A stretch of DNA of 64,000 nt from contig NC_089781.1 of NCBI RefSeq assembly GCF_040412425.1, positions 50,353,727 through 50,417,726 of the forward strand, read 5' to 3'. Both the position numbers and the translations under genes were made by a program. Under the pieces are notes generated by a model that was given only the letters and a program-made list of their open reading frames with translations, searched no databases and was not told the DNA's origin. Source of the DNA: Macrobrachium rosenbergii. Lineage: Eukaryota; Arthropoda; Malacostraca; Decapoda; Palaemonidae. Every line of letters begins with the position of its first letter. The stretch's first letter is position 1. Positions 13,098 through 23,099 of the stretch are shown piece after piece.

Positions 13098-13245
13098 GAT
13101 ATATAGCTGTATTTCTCCAAAATCCGACAGAATTTCAAAACTCGCGGCACACGCAGTGTGGCCAGGTGGTTAGTACTCATTCCCGCCGCTGGGAGGCGGA
13201 ATCGGGAACCATTCCCATTTTCTATTCAGATTTTCTAGTGCCACT
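13098..13245. repeat. DIRS-1 left inverted terminal repeat (truncated)
   Basis: This is the reverse complement of 19355-19495 with few differences. Shared landmarks are AGCTGTATTTCTC, GACAGAATTTCAAAACTCGC, CACACGCAGTGTGGCCAGGT and GGGAACCATTCCCATTTTC. The outermost bases are lost at the satellite junction. Confidence 0.92.
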
Positions 13246-13274
13246 GTCTCAAGAGGGGAGGCAGGGTGGGCACT

Positions 13275-13375
13275 ATGAATATATATATCTGCCAGGTAAG
13301 TATGAACAAACTTTATTTTATCATTAAAATATCATTTTGTTCATGACACTTACCTGCCAGATATATATATAGCTG
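13275..13375. other. DIRS-1 internal complementary region (ICR)
   Basis: A segment just inside the left terminal repeat made of two halves. The first (to about 13325) is complementary to the outer left end, and the second (about 13326-13370) is complementary to the outer right end. It thus looks like the element's two ends joined head to tail. In DIRS-1-type elements the ICR serves as a template for completing the ends during circle formation. It contains CAGGTAAGT on the plus strand (13293-13301) and its reverse complement at 13348-13356. Confidence 0.85.
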
Positions 13376-13795
13376 AATCCCACCACTGGAGGTGGGAAGA
13401 GACAGAATAGGATTTAGGAAACAAACAAATGTAGGCGATTGACGCCTTGGTTCCTTACCTGTTAGCATAGCTGACTTCGAGGTTACTCTCATCCAAGCCT
13501 GCTTCTGCTTTACTAGAGTCTCCAGCAAGGTAGGGACCTATAAAGCTGGTGAGTTCTAGATGACCTGTCCACGGGGCGTGACCACAATGGGACTAGATCA
13601 TAAGACCATACTGAGAGGGAAAAGGAGCAACGACCAACCACCTGACCGAGCCTATCTAAGCCATTGAACCTAACATAGGCTAAAAATTGGGACGTCCACA
13701 TCGGTGGCCACCCAACAACCAAAGATACAACAACAAGATTAAAAGATACTACCTAACCCCTAAAGGATAGGATGAGTATTGCTCTCTTTCCCCAA
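13376..13795. other. DIRS-1 3' untranslated region
   Basis: No coding domain is seen between the ICR and the recombinase end. The stretch is well conserved with 28270-28635 (DIRS-B) and holds the position corresponding to the DIRS-C insertion in DIRS-B (near 13735). Confidence 0.6.
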
Positions 13796-14830
13796 CATTG
13801 TGTCCAGGAAACGTATGGTCCCAGCAAAGAGCAGTCTTCAAATGTTGTCTTCACATCCCGCAAGTAATGCTTCGGCTTAACACTGAATTACTTCTCCAGA
13901 AGGTGGCACCCAGAAGATCGTTAAGGGACATATTCTTCTGGAAAGCTACCGAAGTCACGATGGCTCTTACTTCATGAGCCTTGACTTTCAGAAGTCTCAT
14001 GTCACCGTCTAGGCAGGTAGAATGAGCCTCCCTAATAGTGCTTCTTAAAAAGAATGCCAAGGCATTCTTAGACAGGTAAATCAGGTCTCTGGGAACACCA
14101 CAGACTGTCCGATGGGCCTCTAGTTTCTTTAGTCCTGGCTAAGTAGAACTTGAGAGCCCTGACAGGACACAGGACTCTCTCTGATTCTTGTCCAAGAATC
14201 TCCGTCAAACCTTTGATTTCAAAAGTCTTGGGCCAAGGGTTTGAAGGATTTTCGTTCTTGGCTAAGAACAAAGGATTTAGGAGCATACAGCATTGGGACC
14301 CCTAAAGCCAATATGTTTGCTAATGGCTTGAACTTCACTAACTCTCTTGGGAGTCGCCAGAGCAGTTAGGAAGACAGCTTTCTAGTCACGTTCCTGAGGG
14401 AAGCAGAAGACAGAGGTTCAAAAGCACTTGACATAAGGAACTTCAGGACAACATCCAGATTCCAAGGAGGCGTCCTGAGTTGAGGAATCTTGACAGTCTC
14501 GAAGGATCTCAAGAGATCATGAAGATCCTTGTTGTCGGCCAAGTCTAGGCCTCTGTGTCTAAAGACTGCCGACAGCATACTTCTATAGCCCTTAATAGTT
14601 GAGACTGCCAGTTTATTCTTTTGCCTGAGATGAAACAGGAAGTCTGCTATTTGTGGTACAGACAGGTCGTGGTCGAGGAAATTCCGTTGCTTTCCTGCAC
14701 CATTTCCTAAAATTAGCCCACTTGGACTGATAGACCGCATTAGATGAAGGTCTCCTGGCACTGGCGATAGCCTTTGCCACTGCTCTCGAAAAACCCCTTG
14801 CTCTTGCCAACTTCGTGATAGTCTGAACGC
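13796..14830 (-). pseudogene. DIRS-1 tyrosine recombinase (integrase), broken
   Basis: The minus-strand frames follow a DIRS-type tyrosine recombinase. The N-terminal helices hold SVPQIADFLFHLRQ and STIKGYRSMLSAVFRHRG; the first catalytic Arg lies in TPKRVSEVQA (about 14338); next come CPVRALKFYLARTKE and then HEVR (13965-13976), the His-x-x-Arg of the active site, in KVKAHEVRAIVTSVAFQ. The catalytic Tyr should be in KHYLRDV at about 13868, but it lies in a different frame from HEVR because of a 1-nt shift near 13880. Other frameshifts separate the N-terminal part. The enzyme would recombine a circular DNA intermediate into the genome without a target-site duplication. Confidence 0.88.
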
Positions 14831-14863
14831 AGTTAGACTCAGAGCGGGAGGTTTTGTGGAACC

Positions 14864-15573
14864 TTAAAATGAGGCTGCCTGAGAAGATCCACCCTCAGGG
14901 GAAGCGTCCTCTGGAAAGTCCACCAGGAAGGTCATGGTCTCTGTGAACCAATCTGCTGCTGGCCAGAAGGGGGCTATTAAAGTCATCCTTGTTCCTTCCG
15001 ACGCTGAATGAATTTCCTGATCACTTCTCCCAGAATTTTGAAGGGAGGAAAAGCGTAAAGATCGAGGCCTTCCAGTCCCAGAGGAGGGTCTATTGCTATT
15101 GCTCCTGGGTCTAGGACAGGAGAGCAATAAAGAGGGAGTCTCTTTGTCCTGGACGTCGCAAAGAGGTCCACTAGAGGACGTCCCCATAACCTCCACAGTT
15201 CTAAACACACCTCCTCGTGAAGGGTCCACTCGGTCGGTAGAAGTTGATGTTGCCGACTGAGAAGGTCCGCGCGGATATTCTCCACGCCCGCAATGAACCT
15301 CGTGAGGATCGTGACCCCCCGTGCATGTGTCCAAAGCAGGATCTCCTTCGCTAGGGTGAACAGGGAACGGGATCGAGTATCCCCCTGTTTCTTGAGGTAA
15401 GCTAGAGCTGTGGTGTTGTCTGAATTCACTTGAACAACCTGGCCTGAAACTCGGTTCTCGAAAAATTGAAGGGCCAGCAGGATAGCCCCAATTCTTTGAG
15501 ATTTATGTGCCAGGACACCTGTTCCCCTCTCCAGGTGCCTGACACTTCTTCCCCTCCTAGTGTTGCTCCCCAT
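14864..15573 (-). pseudogene. DIRS-1 RNase H and methyltransferase-like region, broken
   Basis: RNase H is recognised by VNSDNTTALAYLKKQ, WTHARG and ENIRADLLSRQ (residues with acidic positions D and D), with the first acidic site (SDAS) and LKEL just upstream in the RT frame. It is followed by the conserved DIRS segment GRPLVDLFATSRTKRLPLY, LDPGAIAID and YAFPPF. In the literature this is a Dam-like adenine methyltransferase-related domain, and PPF sits where NPPY/F would be. Its activity in DIRS elements is unproven. A frameshift near 14983 moves the end of the domain (PFWPAADWF) into another frame. Confidence 0.8.
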
Positions 15574-16711
15574 CCTTCCCTGGACGCGTCGGAAAACAAC
15601 ACTAGGTCGGGGCTCTGAAGGCGAGAGAAACCCCTTCTGCCAGTTTTAAGGGGTCGAGCCACCAACTCAGGTGATTCTTGACAAAGGGGAGAGATCTTCA
15701 AGGTCTCTTCCAGATCCTCCTTGTCCATCCAGTTCTCCGCCATGAAAAACTGGAGCGGTCTGAGATGAAGTCTTCCCAGGGAAACAAACTTCTCCAGCGA
15801 GGAAATGGTCCCCAGCAAACTCATCCATTCCCTCACCGAGCATGTTTCCTTCCCCAGAAAAGATGAGACTTTTTCTAAGCAAAGCAGTTGACGTTTCTGG
15901 GATGGAAAAGCTCGAAAAGCCACTGAATCCATCTGAATCCCCAGATAGACGATGGACTGCGTCGGGATCAGATGGGACTTTTCTTTGTTCACTAGAAGTC
16001 CCAGGGACTTTGTCAAATCCAGCATCAAAGTCAGGTCCTCCAGACACTTTGACTGTGAAGAGGCTCGGATGAGCCAATCGTCCAGGTAGAGCGAGACATC
16101 TAACACCCGCCAGGTGAAGCCATCTCGCAACATTCTTCATGATCATCGTGAAGATCATGGGAGCAGTGCACAGACCGAAGCAAAGAGCTCTGAACTGGAA
16201 GACTCGTCCCCCAGCACAAACCTCAGGTACTTTCTGACTGAGGATGTATGGGAACATGAAAGAAAGGCGTCTTGCAAGTCCAGAGAGACCATCCAATCTC
16301 CTGGTCTTAAAGCCCCTAGAACAGACTGGGGCGTTTCCATCTTGAATTTTTCTTTCACAATAAAGCGGTTCAAGATGCTGACATCCAAGACTGGTCTCCA
16401 TTCTCCCGACTGTTTCGGGACTAAGAACAGTCTGTTGTAGAACCCCGGAGAATCCAGTTCCAGAACTTGTTCCACAGCTTTTTCTCTTTCAATTGCTCCA
16501 GGAGGTCTAAAAGAATCTGTTGCTTCTCTTGATGGTAAGAAGGCGACAGATCCCTGGGCGACGTGCACAGGGGTGGCAAAACGAGAAAGGGGATCTGTAT
16601 CCCTTCTCTAGAACTTCTAGGGACCAGGAGTCCGCCCCCTCTTGCTCTCCAGGCTCCCGCAAAATAAAGAAGCCTGGCTCCTACCAGGTGTCTGGAGGTG
16701 TATAGAGTCAC
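15426..16711 (-). pseudogene. DIRS-1 reverse transcriptase, broken
   Basis: The region starts with the DIRS-typical ARLLYFAGAWRA and then GFYNRLFLVPKQSGEWRPVL (fingers), GDWMVSLDLQDAFLS (palm, first Asp), a GLCTAPMIFT stretch, and the catalytic SLYLDDWLIRASS (YLDD at 16077-16088). After it come LVNKEKSHLIPTQSIVYLG (thumb) and the RNase H start LVLFSDASREGWGA. These lie in at least three overlapping frames between 15426 and 16711, so indels have broken a once continuous gene. Catalytic residues are intact. DIRS-B (37865-38720) has the same order and sequence. Confidence 0.9.
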
Positions 16712-17029
16712 TTTTTGCCCCTAGGTTTAGGCTGGGGCTGCTCCTCTGGAGAAACCTCTTCCTCACGGAGACGATCTAGAGGAAGAAGTTCCTCCACGAA
16801 AGGGCTTCTTCTTCTGGAGGACAAACTGAAGCTGAAGTAGAAGGGGCTGATGGACGTCTTGAAGAATGGGCCAGAAGATCTTGAGTGGCCTTCTCCTTAA
16901 GACTAGCAGAGAAATGTCTTTGATTAAAGACTGGGGAAGAGATGGCTAGACAAAGGGGCTAACAATAACTCTGCCCTTTGTAAGGAGAAACTGACTTAGA
17001 GGTAAAATCACAGTACAAGGCCCTCTTCT

Positions 17030-19140
17030 TTAAGAGGCCTGCATCAAGTGGGAAGCCAGTTCCTCTGAGCCATCCCTGACGGCCTTGTCCATACAGTTAA
17101 GAACACTAGACAGCTCCCCAGGCTGATTGAATGGGCTCCTCAGCTTGAGGTCTAAGGCTCCCAAGCACCAGTCCAAAAAATTTGAAAACACCTCCATGGT
17201 GCGGAAGAGTCCCTTGAGATGATGATCTGTCTCCGACAAAGTCCAGGAAACCTTAGCAGCAGACAGGTGGGACCTTCTGGGAGCGTCGACAAGGCTGGCG
17301 AAATCCCCCTGAGAAGAAGAAGGCACTCTAGAGCTGATAACTTCTCCTGTCTCATACCACATACCAGCCTTGCCACAAAGCTTAGACGGAGGCAGGGCAA
17401 AAGAGGTCTTGCCTTGGGCCTTCCGTTCCTCCATCCAGGCGTTAACTTTCTTAAAAGCCCTCTTTGTAGCCAAAATTGAAGTCATCTTCAAAAACCCGCG
17501 CTCTAGAGCTTTGGAAGAAGCTAACTGTGAAGGAGGAGAGAGAGGAGCCGAGGGTTTGAAACTTATCCTCAAACAAGTCCTTTAAGAAGACCGGTTAACA
17601 CCTGATAGTCAGAAGAAGAAGAGGAAGCAGAAGGAAGCTCGACGTCAGCAGGCTCCTCCTCGCCAGAAACTTCTCCTCAACGTCCTCCTCAACAACCTGA
17701 AGTCACCCAAAACTTAGGAAGAACGAAGGCCTTGAGGTCCAATCCAGGAAGAGGGAGGCCTTCTTTTTCCCAGAAGAAAGTGAATGCTCCGGAGCATCTC
17801 GAAGAGCAAAACGAAGGAGGAAGGACATCCTGGCGAAACTGAGCCAAACAGCGCCCTGAAGAGAGCGCCCATCCGGCGCCCAGCCCAATGTCCAGCCAAG
17901 GCCCTGCACTGGAGAGAGAGCGTCGAGCGAGCTCCAGGAGCGCAACCTGAAGAGCAGTCCAACACGAGGTCCAGGCAGCTGCTGGGAAGCAGTCTTTGAT
18001 TGCCACGTTGGCGAACGCCACGACGGGAACAAGAGTGAACTAAGAGGCGAGAAGGCCATCCGAAGCAGGAGATGGAGACGAAGAAAAAGGAGCAGGAGAG
18101 GGAGACTTCCTGGACTTCTTGATGGGCGGGCAGGTTTGAGTCCTTGCACGACAGCAACGAGGCGCTGCATCCCTCTCTGCAATAAGAGAAGACAACTGAC
18201 GTTGCATCTCCAGCAAAATCTTCTTGGACGGAGAGGTATCAAGCCTGGGGGGAGAGCTGATCCTATGGGAAGACGAGGGGCGAGGGGACGCCTTCTTCTT
18301 CCTCACAGGAGCTAAAAAGGTTCTCTCCTTAGAGCGACTGGGACGCTCACAAACGTCCTCATCAGACGACGCCCTGGTCCTCTTCTGTGGCAGGGAAATC
18401 TTCAAAGTACCCAACAGACGATGAAGACTGAAAGAGAGCGGACGGCGTCGCCTTCTTGAACAAAGCTCCTCTTCAAGAGGGCGAGAGTCCTTCCGAGAGT
18501 TCCACCCCTTACGCGAGGGAGGACGCCTCGGAGGACGAAAAGCAGTCCTTGAGAATCACGTGCGAGCACGATCCTTGGCAGCCTGGGAAGCAACAACAGG
18601 ACCTGCGAAGGGACGCCAGATCGGTGGGAAGCCCCGTAAATTCTTGCAGCTTTCGACATGCCTTCTCCCTGAGTCCTGGGAGTCTGACAGAGGTCCAGGC
18701 CTAGAAGCATTATGGGGCCGATCTGACGCCCCTCCACAACACTAGGGGAACACTGCACTTCACAACACTTTGAAGCGATGTCACTTTATTTTCCAAGCAC
18801 GGATGGTGTTCATGATCTCCGCCAGGCCAAACCCTCCGCAGACACAACCTCAGGGCCCGAAGGCAAAACCACAGGGACAGGTGCAACATTATCTACTTTA
18901 GGGTTATCAGGAGAGGAAATAACCTGACTCTTGCACACACTCCTGGAGGAGGAGCTCCTGACCCTGTCACGCTCCAACTTGCGAACATAGGAATCATAAG
19001 ACTTCCAGCTTGCATCAGACAAAAGGCTCACACTCCTTGCAGCGATCATCTATCAAACAAACATGCCCCCTACACCTCATGCAAACAGAGTGAGGGTCTA
19101 CCGAAGCTTTCGGTAGCCTCACCTTACAATCACTCACAAC
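17030..19140 (-). pseudogene. DIRS-1 gag (ORF1), broken
   Basis: From the N-terminus (right): a Cys-rich motif of form C-x16-C-x2-C-x4-C-x6-C-x2-C, seen as SVCMRCRGHVC and DRCKECE (about 19032-19130); a charged stretch SYVRKLERDRVRSSSSRSV; ASDRPHN/GPLSDSQD-type sequence near 18730; a Ser/Pro/Arg-rich region (KKSRKSPSPAPFSSSPSP, 18040-18414); then a conserved C-terminal domain with FALPPSKLCGKAGMWYETGE, SETDHHLKGLFRTMEVFSNF and LDWCLGALDLKL (17030-17572). This is the usual order in DIRS Gag proteins of arthropods. Several frameshifts are present. Gag would form the particle; the RS/SP-rich region may bind nucleic acid or act in nuclear targeting, which is inference. Confidence 0.8.
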
Positions 19141-19354
19141 ATACTCTGAAACTAGCAGAACTAGATCCAGACATCATCCAAAGAGCAATCAAAAGCAAAA
19201 TCAAAAACAGTCCAGAAAAAGCGTATGCCAATCCACAATCCAAAGTCAAAACCAAAAGTCAAGAGAATACTTAAGTGGAAAACCAGCAAGTTAACGAAAT
19301 CCAGAGACGGAGGTACTGAAAACAGGTGTTGACAGTACCGCGACAGAGAAAATC

Positions 19355-19513
19355 TGAATAGAAAATGGGAATGGTTCCCGATTCCCGCCTCCCAGTGGCG
19401 GGAATGAGTACTAACCACCTGGCCACACTGCGTGTGTCGCGAGTTTTGAAATTCTGTCGGATTTCGAGAAATACAGCTATATATATATCTGACAGGTAAG
19501 TGTCATGAACAAA
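19355..19513. repeat. DIRS-1 right inverted terminal repeat
   Basis: Reverse complement of 13098-13245, extended outward by ATATATCTGACAGGTAAGTG and TCATGAACAAA. The outer part matches the second half of the ICR. A full splice-donor consensus CAG|GTAAGT reads outward at 19493-19501. Confidence 0.92.
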
Positions 19514-19689
19514 AAACTTATATCTCACATCATGAGATTAAATCCAATTTACATCATTACAAGACAATTACATCATTGGAGTGATTCTCCATCTCACTGG
19601 GAGAACTGCAGGTGAATCAACAGAGAGAGAACATATTTCACCTTAAAAATCGGTTCCTGATCCCATTTGTTTTTTTTTTTACCTTAGAA
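19514..19689. other. Short spacer between DIRS-1 and the Gypsy element
   Basis: No satellite resumes here, so the two flanks of DIRS-1 differ in kind. The stretch may be leader or LTR remnant of the Gypsy element, but no LTR could be delimited. Confidence 0.35.
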
Positions 19690-19714
19690 GGTCCTGCCAA
19701 CTAAGTTTGACAAA

Positions 19715-20790
19715 ATGCCTACTTACAGAGCCCAGCACAATGAGGACTTTAAGTTGTTCATGGAGGCAGGAAAGGACATGGGAATGTTGTTTGCAAGACT
19801 CAAGTAATGGCATCATCTGGGTCCAGGGCAACTAAAGTCAAGGCTGAAAGAATTGCCCAGGAGAAAAGAGAGGAGATGGAAAGGCAGAGAGAGAAAGGGA
19901 AGAATGACCCAGGAGAAAAGAGAGGAGATGGAGAAGCAAAGGCTGAAGAGCAGAGAAAGAGCTTTCCAAGCAAAGGAGAGAGAGAGGTTTGAGTCAAACC
20001 AGCTCCATGACCTCCAGATGTTAGTACATGGTTCTGCAGAATGCAAAGCTCTCTACTCCTGTGATGGGATGATCGCCCTCAGCCAAGCCCATTGATTTGT
20101 TTATGCCTAAATGGACAGAGGCAGAGCCCGGGAGTCATGGCTTGAGAGGGCCAAAAGAGTCCTGGAGTGCTGCACCCTCTCTCACACTTGGAACTCTCCT
20201 TGTTCTCACTAAACTCCTAGGAGGGAAGGAAGGGCCTTGTTTTGCCTAACCACAGCTAAAAGAGACCAGAGCATAGGGGAAACTGCAAAGCTTTGACTCC
20301 CTAAGGTGTCACCAAGGGGTACAACTAAGATTACCCCCAAGTGGTATAGGAGCTGTTGGAGAGAGCAGACAGAAGAGAAGCAGGCCAGACTTGATCTGAC
20401 TGGGCGTACCACTCCAAGCAGGCGTTAGCAAAATGGCTCGAGTCTGAAAGGGCTACCAGTGCTGCTGAGGTACTTGAGAAATTTAAATTTGAGCATTGAA
20501 TATGCTAAAATTTTGAACATTCCAGTAGAAGGCCATGCATCAAGGCAAAACCAATTCCAACAGATTTGCACCAAGCTGATAAAAAAACTTAATATATCTC
20601 AGTTTAACCAGACCACTGAGAGCTGGTTAACAGCCCTCAGGAGGGATTGATGCAGCGGAAGAACATATCCAACCTTTCCTCAGATGGAGGATAGATCCTG
20701 TAGTCTAAGAATGGGAGGAAATGAATTTCTATCCTAGAAAACATGCCATTATTGTAAATGGACGGAGGCATTCCACTGACCAGTGCCTGT
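19715..20790 (+). pseudogene. Gypsy element gag with coiled coil and zinc knuckle, broken
   Basis: Starts at an ATG at 19715 (MPTYRAQHNEDFKLFMEAGK) but meets a stop within about 30 codons. A long charged helix follows in two frames, with repeated QEKREEMERQRE and QEKREEMEKQRLK (19850-19990), clearly a coiled coil. Further on comes KWLESERATSAAEVLEKFKF-like sequence in mixed frames (about 20430). The end has a CCHC zinc knuckle, C-x2-C-x4-H-x4-C (CHYCKW...HSTDQC, 20744-20787), readable after removing one extra base. Gag would coat RNA and form the particle. The coiled coil plus knuckle suits Gmr1-like Gag, but this is judged by eye. Confidence 0.65.
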
Positions 20791-20990
20791 GAAAACATCT
20801 CCAAAGAAACTCGGCCCAAGATCAGCTCCCTCTCATCTGCCTTGGAAGACAAATGGACAGCCTTGCACTGACCAGAAATTTACCACCCCCCCTCTCATCT
20901 GCCTTGCAACTTCACAGCTTTTACCTTAGCTACTAAAGAGGAGTTAAACAGAGATGATCCAAAGGGAGTTCCGCCATGAGATAAACGCGA

Positions 20991-21248
20991 TTGCAGAAAA
21001 ACCGGGACATTACCCCTCCATACATAAAGGTTTGCCTCAGTTACAACCAGCCAAAGACAATAGGCACTGTAGAGCTGCCAACCCTAATGGCCTCAAATGG
21101 GACAGATTGGGCTGAGTCCATGAGGGGTCACTCTGGGACGGATCCAGTCCTCCCGGGAATTAGAAAATATAATGACACTGGATCGGAGGTCAGCCTGATA
21201 GTGCTTAGCAAAATCCCCCGGAGCCAGTCAGACATTTCAGGAAGATGA
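20991..21248 (+). pseudogene. Gypsy element aspartic protease fragment
   Basis: An open stretch holds YNDTGSEVSLIV. The DTG (21174-21182) is the active-site motif of retroviral-type aspartic proteases, and hydrophobic residues follow as expected. A LLLGQDL-like string near 21400 could be the end of the protease fold (usual form LLGxDLL). The frame is interrupted after 21248. The protease would process the Gag-Pol polyprotein. Confidence 0.6.
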
Positions 21249-21639
21249 ACAAATGATTGATCCTCTGGGTGGATGGGGGACCAAAAGGATTCTCCCCGAC
21301 TGATGTCCGCTGAAGGGTCACTTTACAGGCGATGACTCTCTCGAGAGGGAACACCTTTTTGGTGTAGCTGAGATGCTCACTACAGGGAAACCCCTCCTCC
21401 TGGGACAAGATCTTGTCCAGTAGAGGGGTCTCTCCATCCCTCTCCTCTGCCTAAAGCCCTCCAGCCTGTGGTTGCCCTAAAGGCCTCCCATGGGTTTTTA
21501 AAAGCAGGAGGATCTGCTTCCCCCTGGACTGTCTGAAGGATTGATCCCATGGCTCCAGGAAACCACCCCTGCCCCAAAGAAGGCAGAGAATACTCCAGCC
21601 CTACCACCCTCCTCATTACAAAGCTGCAGCTGCCCTGCC

Positions 21640-22890
21640 CTCCTCATGAAGGAAAGACTAATAAATGAGCAAAAGGCGGACTCTTCAATCAGCCTGCCTC
21701 CCAGTTTTTTCACCACCATTATTAGGATGCCCTCACTGATTTGATAAAAGACCCCTTCCTGCTGGAAGACGAACTCCTGTACAAAGTAACCCAGGGGTCG
21801 AGCGAGCCATCCCAGGTGCGCCATAAACTAGTGGTAGTCACCCATGACTCTGAAGAAGTATGTGCTAAGTTTGGCACATGATGGCATCAGTGGGCACTTT
21901 GGTGTTGCTTGCACGGCTCGTGCTCGCGAGAGCAAGTTCCACTCACCGGCATCCGAAAGAGCATAAAGCAATTCGTTGCCTCCTGCCAAGTGACAGGAAA
22001 CCCACACAAGGCAGTCCCCAGGGACCCCCTCAGGAATATCCTCTTTGCAGGCATTTTCTATTGACTATTTCCATATAGAGGAGGATGAAAAGAAAACCGG
22101 GAACGCCCATTGCCTTAACATCATTCAGACAAGCTTCACGCAAGCCTGGTGGAAGAATTCCAATGCTAAAATTTGAGAGCTTTAAAAACATTCGAGGCTG
22201 AAGGCCCTAGTAAAATTCTTTTGTAGATTTGGGTTCCCTGCCACAATACAAACAGATCAGGGTCAACACTATGTCAAAAGAATTCTGTGACGGCATGGCC
22301 AGCCACGGAATCAAGTACTTTCACTCAACGCCCTATCACCAGCTTTGTGCCTTGATGGAATCATCGAGCAATTCCACCAATCGCTCTCTAAGATGCTAAA
22401 AAAATTGGAGCACGATGGGAGGTAAAACCTTCATGGGAGGACAACCTCCTGAACGCCCTTTTGCCACCTGCCACGCTCCTCCAAAACCACCGGCAAAAAA
22501 ATAGCCTTCTTCAGGAACATTATTGTACAGTCATTCCACTCAGGCAAGACTTGACATATTTGTCCACCATCCAGATCAACTCATACTGGATTGAGCGGAA
22601 GAATTTGCCCACCATTCAGAAAAACTAGTCTTGGTAGCTTTATACTTTCCAAGCCCTTGATTTTTGGCAACCCAAGAACAGGTGAAGATAAAATTTGAGA
22701 GACCACCACTCTTGAACGGGGAACAGGAGATCAGGTCACTGTAGACTGGTCACAATGCCACGAGGCCCCTCAAAACCCACTTCTTGCCCCCAAAATCTTG
22801 GGAAAGCGTGGGGACTTGAACTACCTAGTAGACTGTGGGAAACGGAGGGCCGTTTGGCTCCATATAAATGTCCTCAAACCATACCAGACC
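21640..22890 (+). pseudogene. Gypsy element integrase, broken
   Basis: All three integrase parts are present in shifting frames. The zinc-binding N-terminus reads AHDGISGHFGV ... FHSPASERA ... FVASCQVTGNPHKAVPRDPL (about 21880-22030). The catalytic core has FSIDYFHIEEDE (first Asp, about 22058), FGFPATIQTDQG (second Asp, about 22250), GIKYFHSTPYHQ and GIIEQFHQSLSKML (the Glu, about 22360), so the DDE triad is recognisable. The C-terminal GPY/F-type end is LNYLVDCGKRRAVWLHINVL followed by KPYQ (about 22815-22890). About 250 bases later the RT begins, which fixes the domain order. At least five indels or stops are present. Confidence 0.75.
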
Positions 22891-23099
22891 TGTGGAACAG
22901 GAGACACCTGATTTGATGAACATCCATTTTCAGGCAGTAGTTGGCACTGCTGCCCTGGCCTCTAATACACCTGCCACTAACTCTGAAATCCCTGAGAATC
23001 TAAAATCATCACCTCAGGTCTCGATGCCGCCCACAGGGAAAGTATCTGCCAGTTATTAGACCAAAACGCACAAGTCGTCCGAGACCCCTTGGGTGCATG

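Larger units (their letters stand above)
13098..19513 (-). mobile_element. DIRS-1: nearly full-length DIRS-like retrotransposon
   Basis: A 6.4-kb element coded on the minus strand, with gag (right), RT, RNase H, a methyltransferase-like segment and a tyrosine recombinase (left). Inverted terminal repeats lie at about 13098-13245 and 19355-19513, and an internal complementary region lies at about 13275-13375. This architecture defines DIRS1-like elements, which are known in decapods. The outer ~50 bp of the left end is missing: other copies start GATATTTTAATGATAAAATA, whereas this one starts directly at ATATAGCTGTATTTCTCC against satellite DNA. All reading frames carry frameshifts or stops, so this copy looks inactive, though it is only mildly decayed. 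Confidence 0.93.

Noticed and set aside
17703..18242. 179-codon minus-strand frame rich in Leu/Ser/Arg in the DIRS-1 gag region
   Set aside because: The frame that matches the other DIRS gag copies is a different one (KSRKSPSPAPFSSS at 18040-18414); this is a shifted reading of a GC-rich repeat-like tract.
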